This document shows, piece by piece, positions 19,955 through 28,798 of a stretch of 64,000 nt of DNA. The notes beneath the pieces were generated by a model. It was given only the letters and a program-made list of their open reading frames with translations, did not search any database and was not told the DNA's origin. Origin of the DNA: Rothia santali (GTDB lineage Bacteria; Actinomycetota; Actinomycetes; Actinomycetales; Micrococcaceae); the NCBI RefSeq assembly GCF_024199905.1, contig NZ_JANAFB010000011.1, positions 24,408-88,407 on the forward strand, given 5' to 3'. A program made the translations under genes and the position numbers. The first letter of the stretch is position 1, and every line of letters begins with the position of its first letter.

Positions 19955-20878
19955 ATGGCGGGACCCCGGGACGGACTGACCCTCAGTCAGCTCAGGTACT
20001 TCGTGCGGACCGCGGAGCTCGGCTCCATGACGGCGTCGGCGGCGGAGCTGTACGTCGCGCAGTCGGCCGTCTCGGCGGCGATCGCGCAGCTGGAGTCCGC
20101 CGTCGGCTGCGAGCTGTTGCTGCGGCAGCGCTCCCGCGGCGTCGTGCTCACCGAGCGGGGCCGCGCCTTCTACGCCTCCGCCCTGGGGATCCTCGCCGCG
20201 GTGGACGACGCCGTGGACACCCTGGGGTCCGAGCGGCTCTCCGGCGCCCTGACCGCGGGGTGCTTCACCACGCTGGCCCCGTTCTGGCTCCCCGAGATCC
20301 ACGAGCGGCTCACCTCCGCCTACCCCGCCCTGGACGTGCGGATCCGCGAGGTCACGGGCGACGAGGTCGAGCAGCTGCTCCTCCGCCGGGAGATGGAGGC
20401 GGTCCTGACCTACAGCTTCGACTACGGCCGGGACATCGACCTCCTGCGGCTCAGCGAGGCCCCGCTCTACGCGGCGCTGCCGGAGGGCAGCCCGCTCGCG
20501 CGACGGGACGCCGTGACCCTGGGGGAGCTGGCCGCCCTGCCGCTGATCCTGCTGGACATGGGCAAGAGCGCCAACTACTTCCTCTCGATCTTCCACGACG
20601 CGCGGCTGCGCCCCGAGGTCCACCAGCGGTTCGAGAACTTCGAGGTGGTCCGCTCCATGGTGGCCCGCGGGCACGGCTACACGATCCTGAACCAGACGCC
20701 GGCCCACGACCTCACCAACGAGGGCCGGCGGATCGTGCGGGTCCCGATCTCCGACGCGCGCTCCACGCTGCGGGTCGGGGTGGCCCACCGCCGGGGCGAG
20801 CGGCTCTCCCGCAAGGGCCAGGCCTTCGTGGACGCCTGCCGCGAGGCCCTCGGGGACGGCCCAGCGGCCTCCGGCTGA
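19955..20878 (+). CDS. LysR family transcriptional regulator
   Basis: A 307-residue regulator with an N-terminal winged helix (LTLSQLRYFVRTAELGSM, then VAQSAVSAAIAQLE) and a periplasmic-binding-like effector domain. It is divergent from the monooxygenase-ridA-DUF1028-M20 genes and upstream of an MHS transporter. It resembles the second LysR at 22664, with the same ALP-type spacing and YFLSxF stretch, so the two are probably paralogues controlling one pathway. The ligand is unknown. Confidence 0.92.
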   Translation: MAGPRDGLTLSQLRYFVRTAELGSMTASAAELYVAQSAVSAAIAQLESAVGCELLLRQRSRGVVLTERGRAFYASALGILAAVDDAVDTLGSERLSGALTAGCFTTLAPFWLPEIHERLTSAYPALDVRIREVTGDEVEQLLLRREMEAVLTYSFDYGRDIDLLRLSEAPLYAALPEGSPLARRDAVTLGELAALPLILLDMGKSANYFLSIFHDARLRPEVHQRFENFEVVRSMVARGHGYTILNQTPAHDLTNEGRRIVRVPISDARSTLRVGVAHRRGERLSRKGQAFVDACREALGDGPAASG

Positions 20879-21059
20879 CCCCGGGCTCGGGGGCCTTGTC
20901 CGGGGCCTTCCCGGCACCTGCCGGGGCGCCGCCCGCACCCCTCCCGGTGCGCCGCCCCACCCCTCCGGGTGCCCTGCCTGCCCCCTCCCAGCACCTCGTC
21001 CGCACCCCTCCCGGCGAGGTTTTACCTGCCCGAAACCGGCCCTTCACGGTATGCGTTTC

Positions 21060-21078
21060 TTCGATGGGTCCATCTGAA
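21060..21078. promoter_or_regulatory. Inverted repeat upstream of the MHS transporter
   Basis: GATGG (21063-21067) and CCATC (21070-21074) flank GT, with TTC and GAA further out. It lies about 90 bases before the transporter in a short AT-richer island and may be a LysR binding site. Confidence 0.45.
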
Positions 21079-21164
21079 TAAGTCAATGGTGGTGGAGCAG
21101 CTCACAGCCCTAACGTGGGTTCCCAACGAACCGCAGGCCCCCGGGCCGGACATGAGGAGGACGC

Positions 21165-22508
21165 ATGAGCGACGTGGCAGGCACGAGCCACCAGAGCACC
21201 CGGAAGGGGCTCCGCAAGAACGTCGTCGCCGGCGCCATCGGCGTCCTGGTGCACTGGTTCGACTGGGCGATCTACGCCTACCTGGCGACGACGATCGCCC
21301 ACATCTTCTTCCCGCAGCAGGACGACACGGCCGCGCTTCTCTCGGTCTTCGCCGTCTTCGCGATCGCCTTCTTCGTGCGGCCCCTCGGCTCGGTCCTCTT
21401 CGGCCACCTCGGGGACACGCTCGGGCGCAAGCGGACCCTGTCGATCGTCATCGTCACGATGGCGGCCGGGACGCTCCTGCTGGGACTGATCCCCTCCTAC
21501 GAGACGATCGGCATCTGGGCGCCGATCCTGCTCGTCGTCGCCCGCGTCATCCAGGGGATCGCGGCCGGCGGCGAGTTCGGCTCCGCGGCGGCCTTCCTCG
21601 CCGAGTTCTCCCCGCCCAAGCGGCGCGGCTTCGGGTGCTCGTGGATCGAGTTCGGCTCGGTCCTGGGGTTCCTGCTCGCCTCCATGGTCGTGGCCGGCAT
21701 GTTCGTCGTCTTCACCCCGGACCAGGTCGAGGGGTGGGCCTGGCGCATCCCCTTCCTGATGACGGTGCCGCTGGCCCTGGTGGGGCTGTACATCCGGATG
21801 AAGATCGAGGACACCCCCGAGTACCAGGCGCTCCAGGAGCTCGAGACCGTCTCCGCGGCCCCCATCCGCGAGGTGTTCCGGTCCAACGGGAAGCAGTTCC
21901 TGCAGACCGTGGGCATCGAGATCTTCATGAACTGCACGTTCTACGTCGTGCTCGTCTACCTCATCACCTACCAGGAGCAGCTCGTGGGGCTGCCGGCCGG
22001 GCAGGCGGCGGTGCTCTCCGCGGTCGCCTCGCTCACGGCCATCGCCATCATCCCCCTGAGCGGCATCGCCTCGGACCGGTTCGGGCGCAAGCCCGTACTC
22101 CTCGCCGCCGGGGTGCTCCTGGTCCTGCTGGCCTACCCCCTGTTCGCCTACATGCACCAGGGCACCGTCGTGGCCGGCTTCCTCTCCACGTTCGGGCTCG
22201 CGGCGATCCTCGCCCTGATCCTCGGCACGCACGCCTCGACCGTGGCGGAGCTCTTCCCGACCCGGACGCGGCAGAGCGGGCTGTCCATGGCCTACAGCGT
22301 GGCGGGCGCCTTCTTCGCCGGGACCCTCCCCTACGTCAACACCTGGCTCATCGGGGTCACCGGGAACCAGATGGTGCCGGCCTTCACGCTCATCGTGGTC
22401 GGGGCCGTGGGCCTGGTGACCGTCGCGACGATCCCGGAGACCCGGGGCGTGAACCTCCTGCACGACTCCGACACGGTCTCGACCCCGGCGGTCGGCAGCC
22501 GGAGGTGA
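21165..22508 (+). CDS. MHS family MFS transporter
   Basis: A 447-residue metabolite:H+ symporter with about twelve helices. The signature loop GHLGDTLGRKRTL after helix 2 and the helix-1 sequence VHWFDWAIYAYLAT are typical of ShiA/ProP-like members. These import organic acids, betaine-like compounds or shikimate. Its place between two LysR genes and across from the M20/RidA operon suggests it brings in the compound that the pathway degrades. ATG 21165 has GAGGAC upstream. Confidence 0.92.
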   Translation: MSDVAGTSHQSTRKGLRKNVVAGAIGVLVHWFDWAIYAYLATTIAHIFFPQQDDTAALLSVFAVFAIAFFVRPLGSVLFGHLGDTLGRKRTLSIVIVTMAAGTLLLGLIPSYETIGIWAPILLVVARVIQGIAAGGEFGSAAAFLAEFSPPKRRGFGCSWIEFGSVLGFLLASMVVAGMFVVFTPDQVEGWAWRIPFLMTVPLALVGLYIRMKIEDTPEYQALQELETVSAAPIREVFRSNGKQFLQTVGIEIFMNCTFYVVLVYLITYQEQLVGLPAGQAAVLSAVASLTAIAIIPLSGIASDRFGRKPVLLAAGVLLVLLAYPLFAYMHQGTVVAGFLSTFGLAAILALILGTHASTVAELFPTRTRQSGLSMAYSVAGAFFAGTLPYVNTWLIGVTGNQMVPAFTLIVVGAVGLVTVATIPETRGVNLLHDSDTVSTPAVGSRR

Positions 22509-22521
22509 CCCGGAGGGCGGG

Positions 22522-22560
22522 CCCGGCCGGACGACTCCCGGCCGGACGACTCCCGGCCGG
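22522..22560. repeat. 15-base direct repeat after the MHS gene
   Basis: Two full copies of CCCGGCCGGACGACT and a partial third. Each unit contains the self-complementary CCGGCCGG, so stable hairpins can form after the stop codon; there is no T-tract. Confidence 0.75.
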
Positions 22561-22663
22561 GCCCGACGCCGCCCCGGTCGCTACTGTGGACGTGGAGCCG
22601 TTCGGCCGGGGCGCCGCCCCCGCCCGGCGCCGTCCGGTCTAGCGGCGAGGAGATGCAGAGGCC

Positions 22664-23590
22664 ATGGTCATCACCCTGAGGCAGCTCGAGTACTTCGAGA
22701 CCGTCGCCGAGCACGGCACGGTCACCGCGGCCGCCCAGCATCTGTTCATGTCCCAGTCGGCGGTCTCCAACGCGATCGCCGACCTCGAGCGGCAGCTCGG
22801 CGTGAAGCTCTTCGTCCGCCACGCCCGGGGGCTCTCGCTGACCCGCGAGGGGCAGGCGGTCCTCGGCCGCTCCCGGCACCTGCTGCGGGAGGCCGCCGAC
22901 CTGGAGGCCAACGCCGCGAAGCTGCGCGACGACATGTCCGGGCCCCTGAACATCGGCTGCTACTCGACCATCGCGCCCCTGCTGATCCCCCGGATCGTGG
23001 CCGACTTCGCCGAGCGGTACCCGGACGTGCGGGTGCGGTTCGAGGAGGGGTCCCGCAGCGAGCTGCTGCAGGGCATGACGCTGGGGGCCCACGACGTCAT
23101 CGTCCTCTACGACTACCGGTTCAAGGACGACCTGTCGGAGATCGGCCACTCGACGCAGCTGGGGTCCATCCCGCCGTACGCGCTGCTGCCGCCCGGGCAC
23201 CGGCTCGCGGGCCGCGGCGTCGTCGCCCTCGCGGACCTCGCGGCGGACCCCTTCATCCTCTTCGGCCTCGAGCCGGCGGACCAGTACTTCCTCTCGCTGT
23301 TCGCCTCGGAGGGGCTCTCCCCGGACGTGCGGCACCGGACCGGGAACTACGAGGTCCTGCGCGGGCTGGTGGCGCGCGGGGTCGGGTACTCGCTGCTGAC
23401 CCAGCGCACGCGCCAGACCACGAGCTACGAGGGCATCGCCTACAGCGCGGCCGAGCTCGACGGCGAATACGCCCCGCTCGGCGTCGTCGCCGTCATCCCG
23501 AGCCGCCACCGGATGACCCGCAAGCTGGACGCCTTCGTCACCTCGGCCCGCGCGGTGTTCGACGAGGCTCCGGCGTACGACCGGGGGTGA
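22664..23590 (+). CDS. LysR family transcriptional regulator
   Basis: A 308-residue LysR protein. The DNA-binding domain is canonical (LRQLEYFETVAEHGTVTAAAQHLFMSQSAVSNAI). The effector domain has the pattern LNIGCYSTIAPLLIPRIVADF, similar to the LysR at 19955. It lies downstream of the MHS transporter on the same strand. The pair of related regulators around one transporter points to dual control, or to a duplication with divided roles. Confidence 0.92.
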   Translation: MVITLRQLEYFETVAEHGTVTAAAQHLFMSQSAVSNAIADLERQLGVKLFVRHARGLSLTREGQAVLGRSRHLLREAADLEANAAKLRDDMSGPLNIGCYSTIAPLLIPRIVADFAERYPDVRVRFEEGSRSELLQGMTLGAHDVIVLYDYRFKDDLSEIGHSTQLGSIPPYALLPPGHRLAGRGVVALADLAADPFILFGLEPADQYFLSLFASEGLSPDVRHRTGNYEVLRGLVARGVGYSLLTQRTRQTTSYEGIAYSAAELDGEYAPLGVVAVIPSRHRMTRKLDAFVTSARAVFDEAPAYDRG

Positions 23591-23695
23591 GTGGCCCTCC
23601 CGCGCCCCGCCCGGGGGAACGGTCCCGCCGTCCCGCATTTCGCCGGTGGATGCGCCTTTGCCCTCCGGTGCCCCGTCGGCGGGGACGGCCCCGCC

Positions 23696-24499
23696 CTACC
23701 GCGCCTCGCCGGCGGGCGCGCCCCCGCCGTCCCGGTACTCCCGCGGCGTGAACCCCAGGATCGTGCGGAAGTCGGCGCAGAGGTGGGCGTGGTCGGCGTA
23801 GCCGAGGTCGGCGGCCACGCGCGCGACCGTCGCCGCGGGGTCCTCCCGGAGCCGCTGGGCCGCCTCCTGGAGGCGGTAGCGGCGGATGATCGTCAGCGGC
23901 GGCAGCCCCACGTGGCGCCGCGCGAGGCGCTGGACGCCGCGCACCGAGACCCCCAGCCGGCGCGCGGCCTGCTCCACGTGCACGATCCCCGGGTCGGAGG
24001 CGATCAGGTCCTCCAGCGCGTTGGCGAGGAGGGCGGCGTCGTCGGGCGCGGGCAGGCGGGCCGCCCAGGAGGCGAAGGCGCGGACGGCGCGCTCGCGGCC
24101 GGCGTCCGCGTCGGGGTCGGCCATGGCCCCGGCGACGGCGCGGTGCAGGGCGGCGGCCGGGAAGGGCGCCTCGACGTCGCGGAGGGCGCGCGGGTCCGGG
24201 TGGAGGGCCGCGAGGCCGGCCGGGCGCAGCAGCGCGCCGACCGCCCAGCCGGTGCCGCGCAGCTCGCGGTGGGAGGCGCCCGACGCCGGCCCGGCCAGCG
24301 AGACCCCGGCGGGCTGGACCACGAGGTTCGACGCCGGGAAGGGCAGCAGCTCCTGCCGCGACGACTCGCCGGGCGGCAGGCTCCAGCGCGGGACCCAGAA
24401 CCAGCGGATCCGCTCCGCGACCTCGGGCGGGGCGGGCTCTCGGTGGAAGACGGGGAGGCGCTCGGGGTAGAGGACGCCGCGGGCGTCGTCGTCGGTCAC
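23696..24499 (-). CDS. AraC family transcriptional regulator
   Basis: A 267-residue regulator. The C-terminal about 100 residues contain the two AraC helix-turn-helix motifs: EQAARRLGVSVRGVQRLARRHVGLPP, and the second ending DLGYADHAHLCADFRTILGFTPREYR. The N-terminal half resembles the DUF6597 sensing domain of such regulators. The start is GTG 24499 with a strong AGGAGGAGG. It is divergent from the VOC protein gene with a 72-base gap, so it may control it. Confidence 0.9.
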   Translation of the reverse strand: MTDDDARGVLYPERLPVFHREPAPPEVAERIRWFWVPRWSLPPGESSRQELLPFPASNLVVQPAGVSLAGPASGASHRELRGTGWAVGALLRPAGLAALHPDPRALRDVEAPFPAAALHRAVAGAMADPDADAGRERAVRAFASWAARLPAPDDAALLANALEDLIASDPGIVHVEQAARRLGVSVRGVQRLARRHVGLPPLTIIRRYRLQEAAQRLREDPAATVARVAADLGYADHAHLCADFRTILGFTPREYRDGGGAPAGEAR

Positions 24500-24559
24500 C
24501 GGCGCCTCCTCCTGCCGCGGATGTCGCGAATCTACAAGCCGCGGGCGGACGGGCGGGCC

Positions 24560-24565
24560 TACGTT
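24560..24565 (+). promoter_or_regulatory. -10 box of a leaderless promoter
   Basis: TACGTT ends six bases before ATG 24572, and no ribosome site is present. Confidence 0.45.
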
Positions 24566-24571
24566 CGGGTC

Positions 24572-25093
24572 ATGAACGACAACGACACGCCCCGCCGCGG
24601 GGTCACCGGCCAGCACACCACCGACGGCGTCCCGCACGGCTCCACGAGCCTGACGCCCTTCCTCGCGCTGAAGGGCGCCGGGGACGCCCTCGAATTCTAT
24701 CGGTCCGTCTTCGGCGCCCGCATCGTGGACCGCACCGACATGGGCGGGGTCATGGCGCACGCCGACCTCGACTTCGGGGACGGGCGCCTCCAGATCGGGG
24801 AGGTGAATCCCGCCTACGGGCTGGTGGCTGCCCCCGAGGGGGACGGCGCGTGCTACTCGATCGGCCTGTTCTGCGCCGACGTCGACGCCGTCGTCGAGCG
24901 GGCGGTGCGGGCCGGGGCGGTGGTGCGGGAGCCCGCGAGCGACTTCGTCTCGGGGGACCGCTTCGCCTCGATCCGCGACCCCTTCGGCGTCCACTGGTCG
25001 ATCATGTCCCGGGTCGAGGACCTCTCCGAGGAGGAGAGCGCTCGGCGGGTCGCGGAGTGGGCGGCGTCGTTCGAGTCCTCGGGCGAGGGGTGA
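24572..25093 (+). CDS. VOC (glyoxalase/bleomycin resistance) family protein
   Basis: A 173-residue protein of the PhnB-like VOC type, with paired beta-alpha-beta units. The motif LKGAGDALEFYRSVFGARIVDR is followed by an acidic strand GDGRLQIGEVNPAYG and by RDPFGVHWSIMSRVED near the end. PhnB-like members are often annotated as dioxygenase or resistance proteins, but most are uncharacterised. It is divergent from the AraC gene, which probably regulates it. Confidence 0.9.
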   Translation: MNDNDTPRRGVTGQHTTDGVPHGSTSLTPFLALKGAGDALEFYRSVFGARIVDRTDMGGVMAHADLDFGDGRLQIGEVNPAYGLVAAPEGDGACYSIGLFCADVDAVVERAVRAGAVVREPASDFVSGDRFASIRDPFGVHWSIMSRVEDLSEEESARRVAEWAASFESSGEG

Positions 25094-25160
25094 GCCCGGC
25101 GCGGCGGACGGGGGCTGGCGGGTAGGACGCGGCCGTGGCCCGTCCGGGGCGAGGGGGCGG

Positions 25161-26639
25161 TCAGCGGGAGTCGCCGCCCCGCGCCGAGTTGGCCCGGGGG
25201 GAGTCCTCCGGGCGCTCCGCACTCTGGTCGTCGGGGTCGACGTCGGCCTCCGCCTCGGCGCCCTGGTCGCGGTCCCACTCCGGGTCGCCGTCCCGCGGTT
25301 CCCCGCTCCGCGCCGAGTCGTACCGCTCCGGGCCGCTCGGCCCGGCCTCACGGTCCGTCTCCTCGTCGGCCCTGTCCTCGGGCTCGGCGGCGCCCTTCTC
25401 GTCCGTGCGCCGCCCGGCATCCTCGCCGGGATCTCTCTCGGAGCCCCCGCGCGTCTCGGCATCCGACCCGTCGTCCGGGCCGCGCTTCGACGACTCGTCG
25501 CCGGTCTCCGACCCGTCGTCGGCGTCGCGCTCCGCGTCCTCGCGGGTGTCGTCTTTCTCCTTGGCCCCGTCCTCCTTCTTCTCCTGGTCCTCGGTGAGCC
25601 GCCGCTGGCGCTCGCGCTGGCCGTGGGTCAGCTGCCGCAGGTCCGTCTTGGAGTCGAAGCTGGAGCCCAGCGCGCCCGCGACCACGCCCATCGCCGCGCT
25701 CATCCACGCGATGTCCAGGTAGTTCGAGAAGCGCGACTCCTTCCCCAGCTGGTACGACATGAAGTCCGGGTCGATCACCACCAGCCCGCCGACCAGGATC
25801 AGCAGCCCCAGGGCCAGGTACAGCGCCAGGATGCAGATGAACAGCGTGACCACTGTGGAGAGGTTGTAGAGCATGACCACGCTCGCGAGGTGCTCCTTGA
25901 CCGGCCTGTCCCAGAGCCGGTTGCTCGTGATCAGCCACAGGGTCATGACCAGGATCGCCCCCAGCCCGATCGAGAGCAGCCGGGGGAGGCTCAGCGCGTC
26001 CGACATCTGCCAGATCGAGCTGTAGAAGATGCCGAAGGCGCCCGTGGCTCCGGCCGCGGCCAGCGCGCTGGACAGCTTCGGCGCCGTCCGCCAGGGGTCG
26101 TTGGACAGCACCATGCCCGCGACGGTCCGGGGCGCTCCCGTGACGGTGTGGGCCCGCAGCGCGTACCGTCCCGTGGACTCGTCCTGGTCCCAGCGGCTCC
26201 AGTGGTGGTCGCGCAGGTCGATCCGGCCCCGCCGCTCCTCCGGCAGGGTCTGCTCGATGCAGTTCATGACCAGCTGCTGCAGCCGCTTCTTGGGGAAGGT
26301 GACGCCCAGGGTGGGGCAGGAGACGATCGCCAGCTTCTCATCGGGGAACAGCTCCGCGACCAGCGGCTTCCCCTCGGAATGGCGCGGCATCTCGGTCAGG
26401 AGGATGACGACGTCGACCCTCTCGTACTCCTCGGCGAGCCGGCGGGCGACGTCGAAGTCGATGGTGTTGTCGGTCCGGATGCGGATCGGCTCGGTCTGGA
26501 TGTGCAGGCCGATGGGCGGCGCGAACGACTCCTCCAGCTCGCGGTTGAGCCGGTCCTCGATCTTCTGGGCCCGGCGGGTCGGCTGCCCCGGGTCGGCGAC
26601 GAGGAGGACGTTGATGCCGCTGGGGCTGTGTTCGTTCAT
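25161..26639 (-). CDS. Membrane protein with highly charged C-terminal tail, unknown function
   Basis: A 492-residue protein I do not recognise. Residues 1-180 are soluble with a possible Rossmann-like start (INVLLVADPGQP). Residues about 185-330 hold four to five hydrophobic segments. The last about 150 residues are almost entirely Asp, Glu, Arg, Ser and Gly (for example GDESSKRGPDDG), so the tail is probably disordered. The predicted -10 TAGACT lies seven bases before ATG. It is divergent from crtE, with a 117-base gap. A link to carotenoid synthesis is possible but unproven. Confidence 0.75.
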   Translation of the reverse strand: MNEHSPSGINVLLVADPGQPTRRAQKIEDRLNRELEESFAPPIGLHIQTEPIRIRTDNTIDFDVARRLAEEYERVDVVILLTEMPRHSEGKPLVAELFPDEKLAIVSCPTLGVTFPKKRLQQLVMNCIEQTLPEERRGRIDLRDHHWSRWDQDESTGRYALRAHTVTGAPRTVAGMVLSNDPWRTAPKLSSALAAAGATGAFGIFYSSIWQMSDALSLPRLLSIGLGAILVMTLWLITSNRLWDRPVKEHLASVVMLYNLSTVVTLFICILALYLALGLLILVGGLVVIDPDFMSYQLGKESRFSNYLDIAWMSAAMGVVAGALGSSFDSKTDLRQLTHGQRERQRRLTEDQEKKEDGAKEKDDTREDAERDADDGSETGDESSKRGPDDGSDAETRGGSERDPGEDAGRRTDEKGAAEPEDRADEETDREAGPSGPERYDSARSGEPRDGDPEWDRDQGAEAEADVDPDDQSAERPEDSPRANSARGGDSR

Positions 26640-26646
26640 TGAGGCC

Positions 26647-26652
26647 AGTCTA
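26647..26652 (-). promoter_or_regulatory. -10 box of a probable leaderless promoter
   Basis: TAGACT (minus strand) ends seven bases before the ATG at 26639. Confidence 0.4.
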
Positions 26653-26744
26653 CGGTCGGAACGCCGGGGCGGTACCAGCTCGGGGCCGGCCTCCTCCGCG
26701 CGTTCGCGGGCCGCGTTCTCCCGCCGGATGCCGCGGTCTGCTGA

Positions 26745-26750
26745 TTTAAT
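26745..26750 (+). promoter_or_regulatory. -10 box of the crt operon, leaderless
   Basis: TTTAAT ends six bases before the crtE ATG at 26757. GAGGA is too close to the ATG to be a good ribosome site, so leaderless translation is likely. Confidence 0.55.
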
Positions 26751-26756
26751 GAGGAC

Positions 26757-27881
26757 ATGTCAGCAAACGTCACCCACCTCGCCGCGGCCATGGCCCAGTT
26801 GGGTGCCTTCACCGAGGGCAGGTCCAGCGCGGCCGAGGACCTCAACACGGCCGCCGGCACGGTGTGGGACGGCATTCGCCGCATGGGCGAGGAGGGCAAG
26901 CACATCCGGGCCCGCCTGGCGCTGGCAGGGGCCCGGCTGGACCCGGACGCCCACGTCATCGAGGTCGTGCACGACGACGCCGCGCCCTGCCCCGGCGTCG
27001 ACCAGGAGGCCGCCCACCGCATCGCCGCCGCCTTCGACCTGCTGCACGTGGGGTTCCTGATCCACGACGACGTGATCGACGAGGACCCCATCCGCCGCGG
27101 CATCCCGACCGTGCACGCCCGCGCCCCGCGCGAGTTCCAGCGCCCCGGGGTGACCCTGCGCCTCCCCACCGACCAGGCGACCCGGCGCTTCGGCGAGTCC
27201 ATCGCCATCGTCGCCGGCGACTCGGCCATCACCGGCGCCTACCGCATGGTCATCGACTCCGGCGCCGAGCCGCGGGCCCTGGTGGACATCCTCCGCGTCA
27301 TGGACGACGCCGTGGCCGCCACCGCGCTCGGCGAGATCCTGGACATCGAGTACTCGGTCGCGAGTTCCGCGGACATCACCTCCGACGACGTCGCGCTGGC
27401 CTCCTCCCTGAAGACCTCCGCGTACACCTTCGAGGCCCCGCTGCTGGCGGGCGCGCTGCTGGCCGGGGCCGACGACGCCGAGCTGGCCGTGCTCGGCGCG
27501 ATCGGGGAGCGCCTCGGCTCGGCCTTCCAGATCCTCGACGACCTCGACGGCGTCTTCGGCTCCACGGACCAGACCGGCAAGGCCGAGGGCGGGGACCTCC
27601 TGGAGGGCCGGCGCACCATGGTGCTGGAGTTCGCGCGCGAGTCCGCGCTGTGGCCGCGGATCGAGGCGGCCGCCGGGGAGGCCGTGCCGGACGTTCCGCT
27701 GATGCGGGAGCTGATCGCCCGCTCCGGGGCGCCCGAGCGGGCGGGCGACGTCGTGCTCCGCAAGGTCGGGCGCGTGCGAGAGCTGATGGGCGAGCTGCCG
27801 CACCCGGTGACCGGGGCCGTGATCGGGCGGGCGTGCGAGAGCTTCGAGCACCGCGTCGAGCGGATCCAGGGGGTCGCGTGA
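26757..27881 (+). CDS. crtE: Geranylgeranyl diphosphate synthase (CrtE/IdsA)
   Basis: A 374-residue polyprenyl synthetase that builds C20 diphosphate from IPP and DMAPP. The first Asp-rich motif is D104-D105-V-I-D108, followed by a late Arg (DPIRRG); the second is FQILDDLD near residue 260. The small residues before the first motif (HVGFLIHDD) fit GGPP length. It is the first gene of the C50 carotenoid operon. Its stop overlaps crtB by four bases (GTGA). Confidence 0.93.
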   Translation: MSANVTHLAAAMAQLGAFTEGRSSAAEDLNTAAGTVWDGIRRMGEEGKHIRARLALAGARLDPDAHVIEVVHDDAAPCPGVDQEAAHRIAAAFDLLHVGFLIHDDVIDEDPIRRGIPTVHARAPREFQRPGVTLRLPTDQATRRFGESIAIVAGDSAITGAYRMVIDSGAEPRALVDILRVMDDAVAATALGEILDIEYSVASSADITSDDVALASSLKTSAYTFEAPLLAGALLAGADDAELAVLGAIGERLGSAFQILDDLDGVFGSTDQTGKAEGGDLLEGRRTMVLEFARESALWPRIEAAAGEAVPDVPLMRELIARSGAPERAGDVVLRKVGRVRELMGELPHPVTGAVIGRACESFEHRVERIQGVA

Positions 27882-28798
27882 GCGAGCTGAGCCGGTACCA
27901 GGAGATGTCGCGCGCCGCGGCGGCGAGCGTGATCGGCTGCTACTCGACGTCGTTCGGCGCCGCGACCCGGCTGCTCGCCCGCCCGGAGCGGGACCGGATC
28001 CGGGACGTCTACGCGATGGTGCGGGTCGCGGACGAGATCGTGGACGGCCCGGCCGCCGCCGCCGGGCTGGGGCCCGCCGAGGTGGCCGAGCGGCTGGACC
28101 GCTTCGAGCGGGAGGTCTTCGAGGGCATCGCCACCGGGTTCTCGGCCAACCCCGTGGTGCAGGCCTTCGCCCGCACGGCGCGGGACTGCTCGCTGGACCC
28201 GCAGCACATCCGCGCGTTCTTCCGCTCGATGCGCGCCGATGTGGACACCAGCGCCTACCGCGGCGAGCGGCTCGAGGAGTACATCTACGGCTCGGCCGAG
28301 GTCGTGGGGCTGATGTGCCTGGACGTGTTCGTCGCGGGCCGGCCGGGCCCCGCGGGCTCGGAGCACGACGCCGTCCACCGCCAGGCGCTCGTGGACGGCG
28401 CCCGGCACCTCGGGGCCGCGTTCCAGAAGATCAACTTCCTCCGCGACCTCGCCGAGGACCGCGAGGCCCTGGGCCGGGACTACACCGGGGTGCGGACCGA
28501 GGCGGAGAAGGGGCGGGCCATCGAGGACATCCGGCGCGACCTCTCGATCGCCGCGCACAGCCTCCCCGGCCTGCCGGTCTCGCCGCGGACCGGCGTGACC
28601 GCCGCCTACCTGCTGTTCAGCCAGCTCACCGACAAGCTCGAGGCCACGCCCGCCGCCCGCCTGAGCACCACGCGGGTCCGGGTCTCTGACCCGGCGAAGG
28701 TCGGGATCGTGACCAGCGCCGTGCTCAAGGCGCGCCGCGGCGGCGCGGCCCGGCGGCTCGCCGTGCGCCATCCCGCCCTATCGGAGGAGACCCCGTGA
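27878..28798 (+). CDS. crtB: Phytoene synthase
   Basis: A 306-residue squalene/phytoene synthase that condenses two GGPP into phytoene. Asp-rich substrate motifs are clear: VYAMVRVADEIVD near residue 50 and FQKINFLRDLAEDREALGRDY near 190. GTG 27878 overlaps the crtE stop, and the gene's own stop overlaps crtI (GTGA). It follows crtE directly, as in C. glutamicum-type operons. Confidence 0.95.
   Translation: MSELSRYQEMSRAAAASVIGCYSTSFGAATRLLARPERDRIRDVYAMVRVADEIVDGPAAAAGLGPAEVAERLDRFEREVFEGIATGFSANPVVQAFARTARDCSLDPQHIRAFFRSMRADVDTSAYRGERLEEYIYGSAEVVGLMCLDVFVAGRPGPAGSEHDAVHRQALVDGARHLGAAFQKINFLRDLAEDREALGRDYTGVRTEAEKGRAIEDIRRDLSIAAHSLPGLPVSPRTGVTAAYLLFSQLTDKLEATPAARLSTTRVRVSDPAKVGIVTSAVLKARRGGAARRLAVRHPALSEETP

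Noticed and set aside
20879..21000. Repetitive CCCCTCCCGG-type sequence after the first LysR gene
   Set aside because: Irregular GC-rich spacer without fixed unit length or a clear hairpin.
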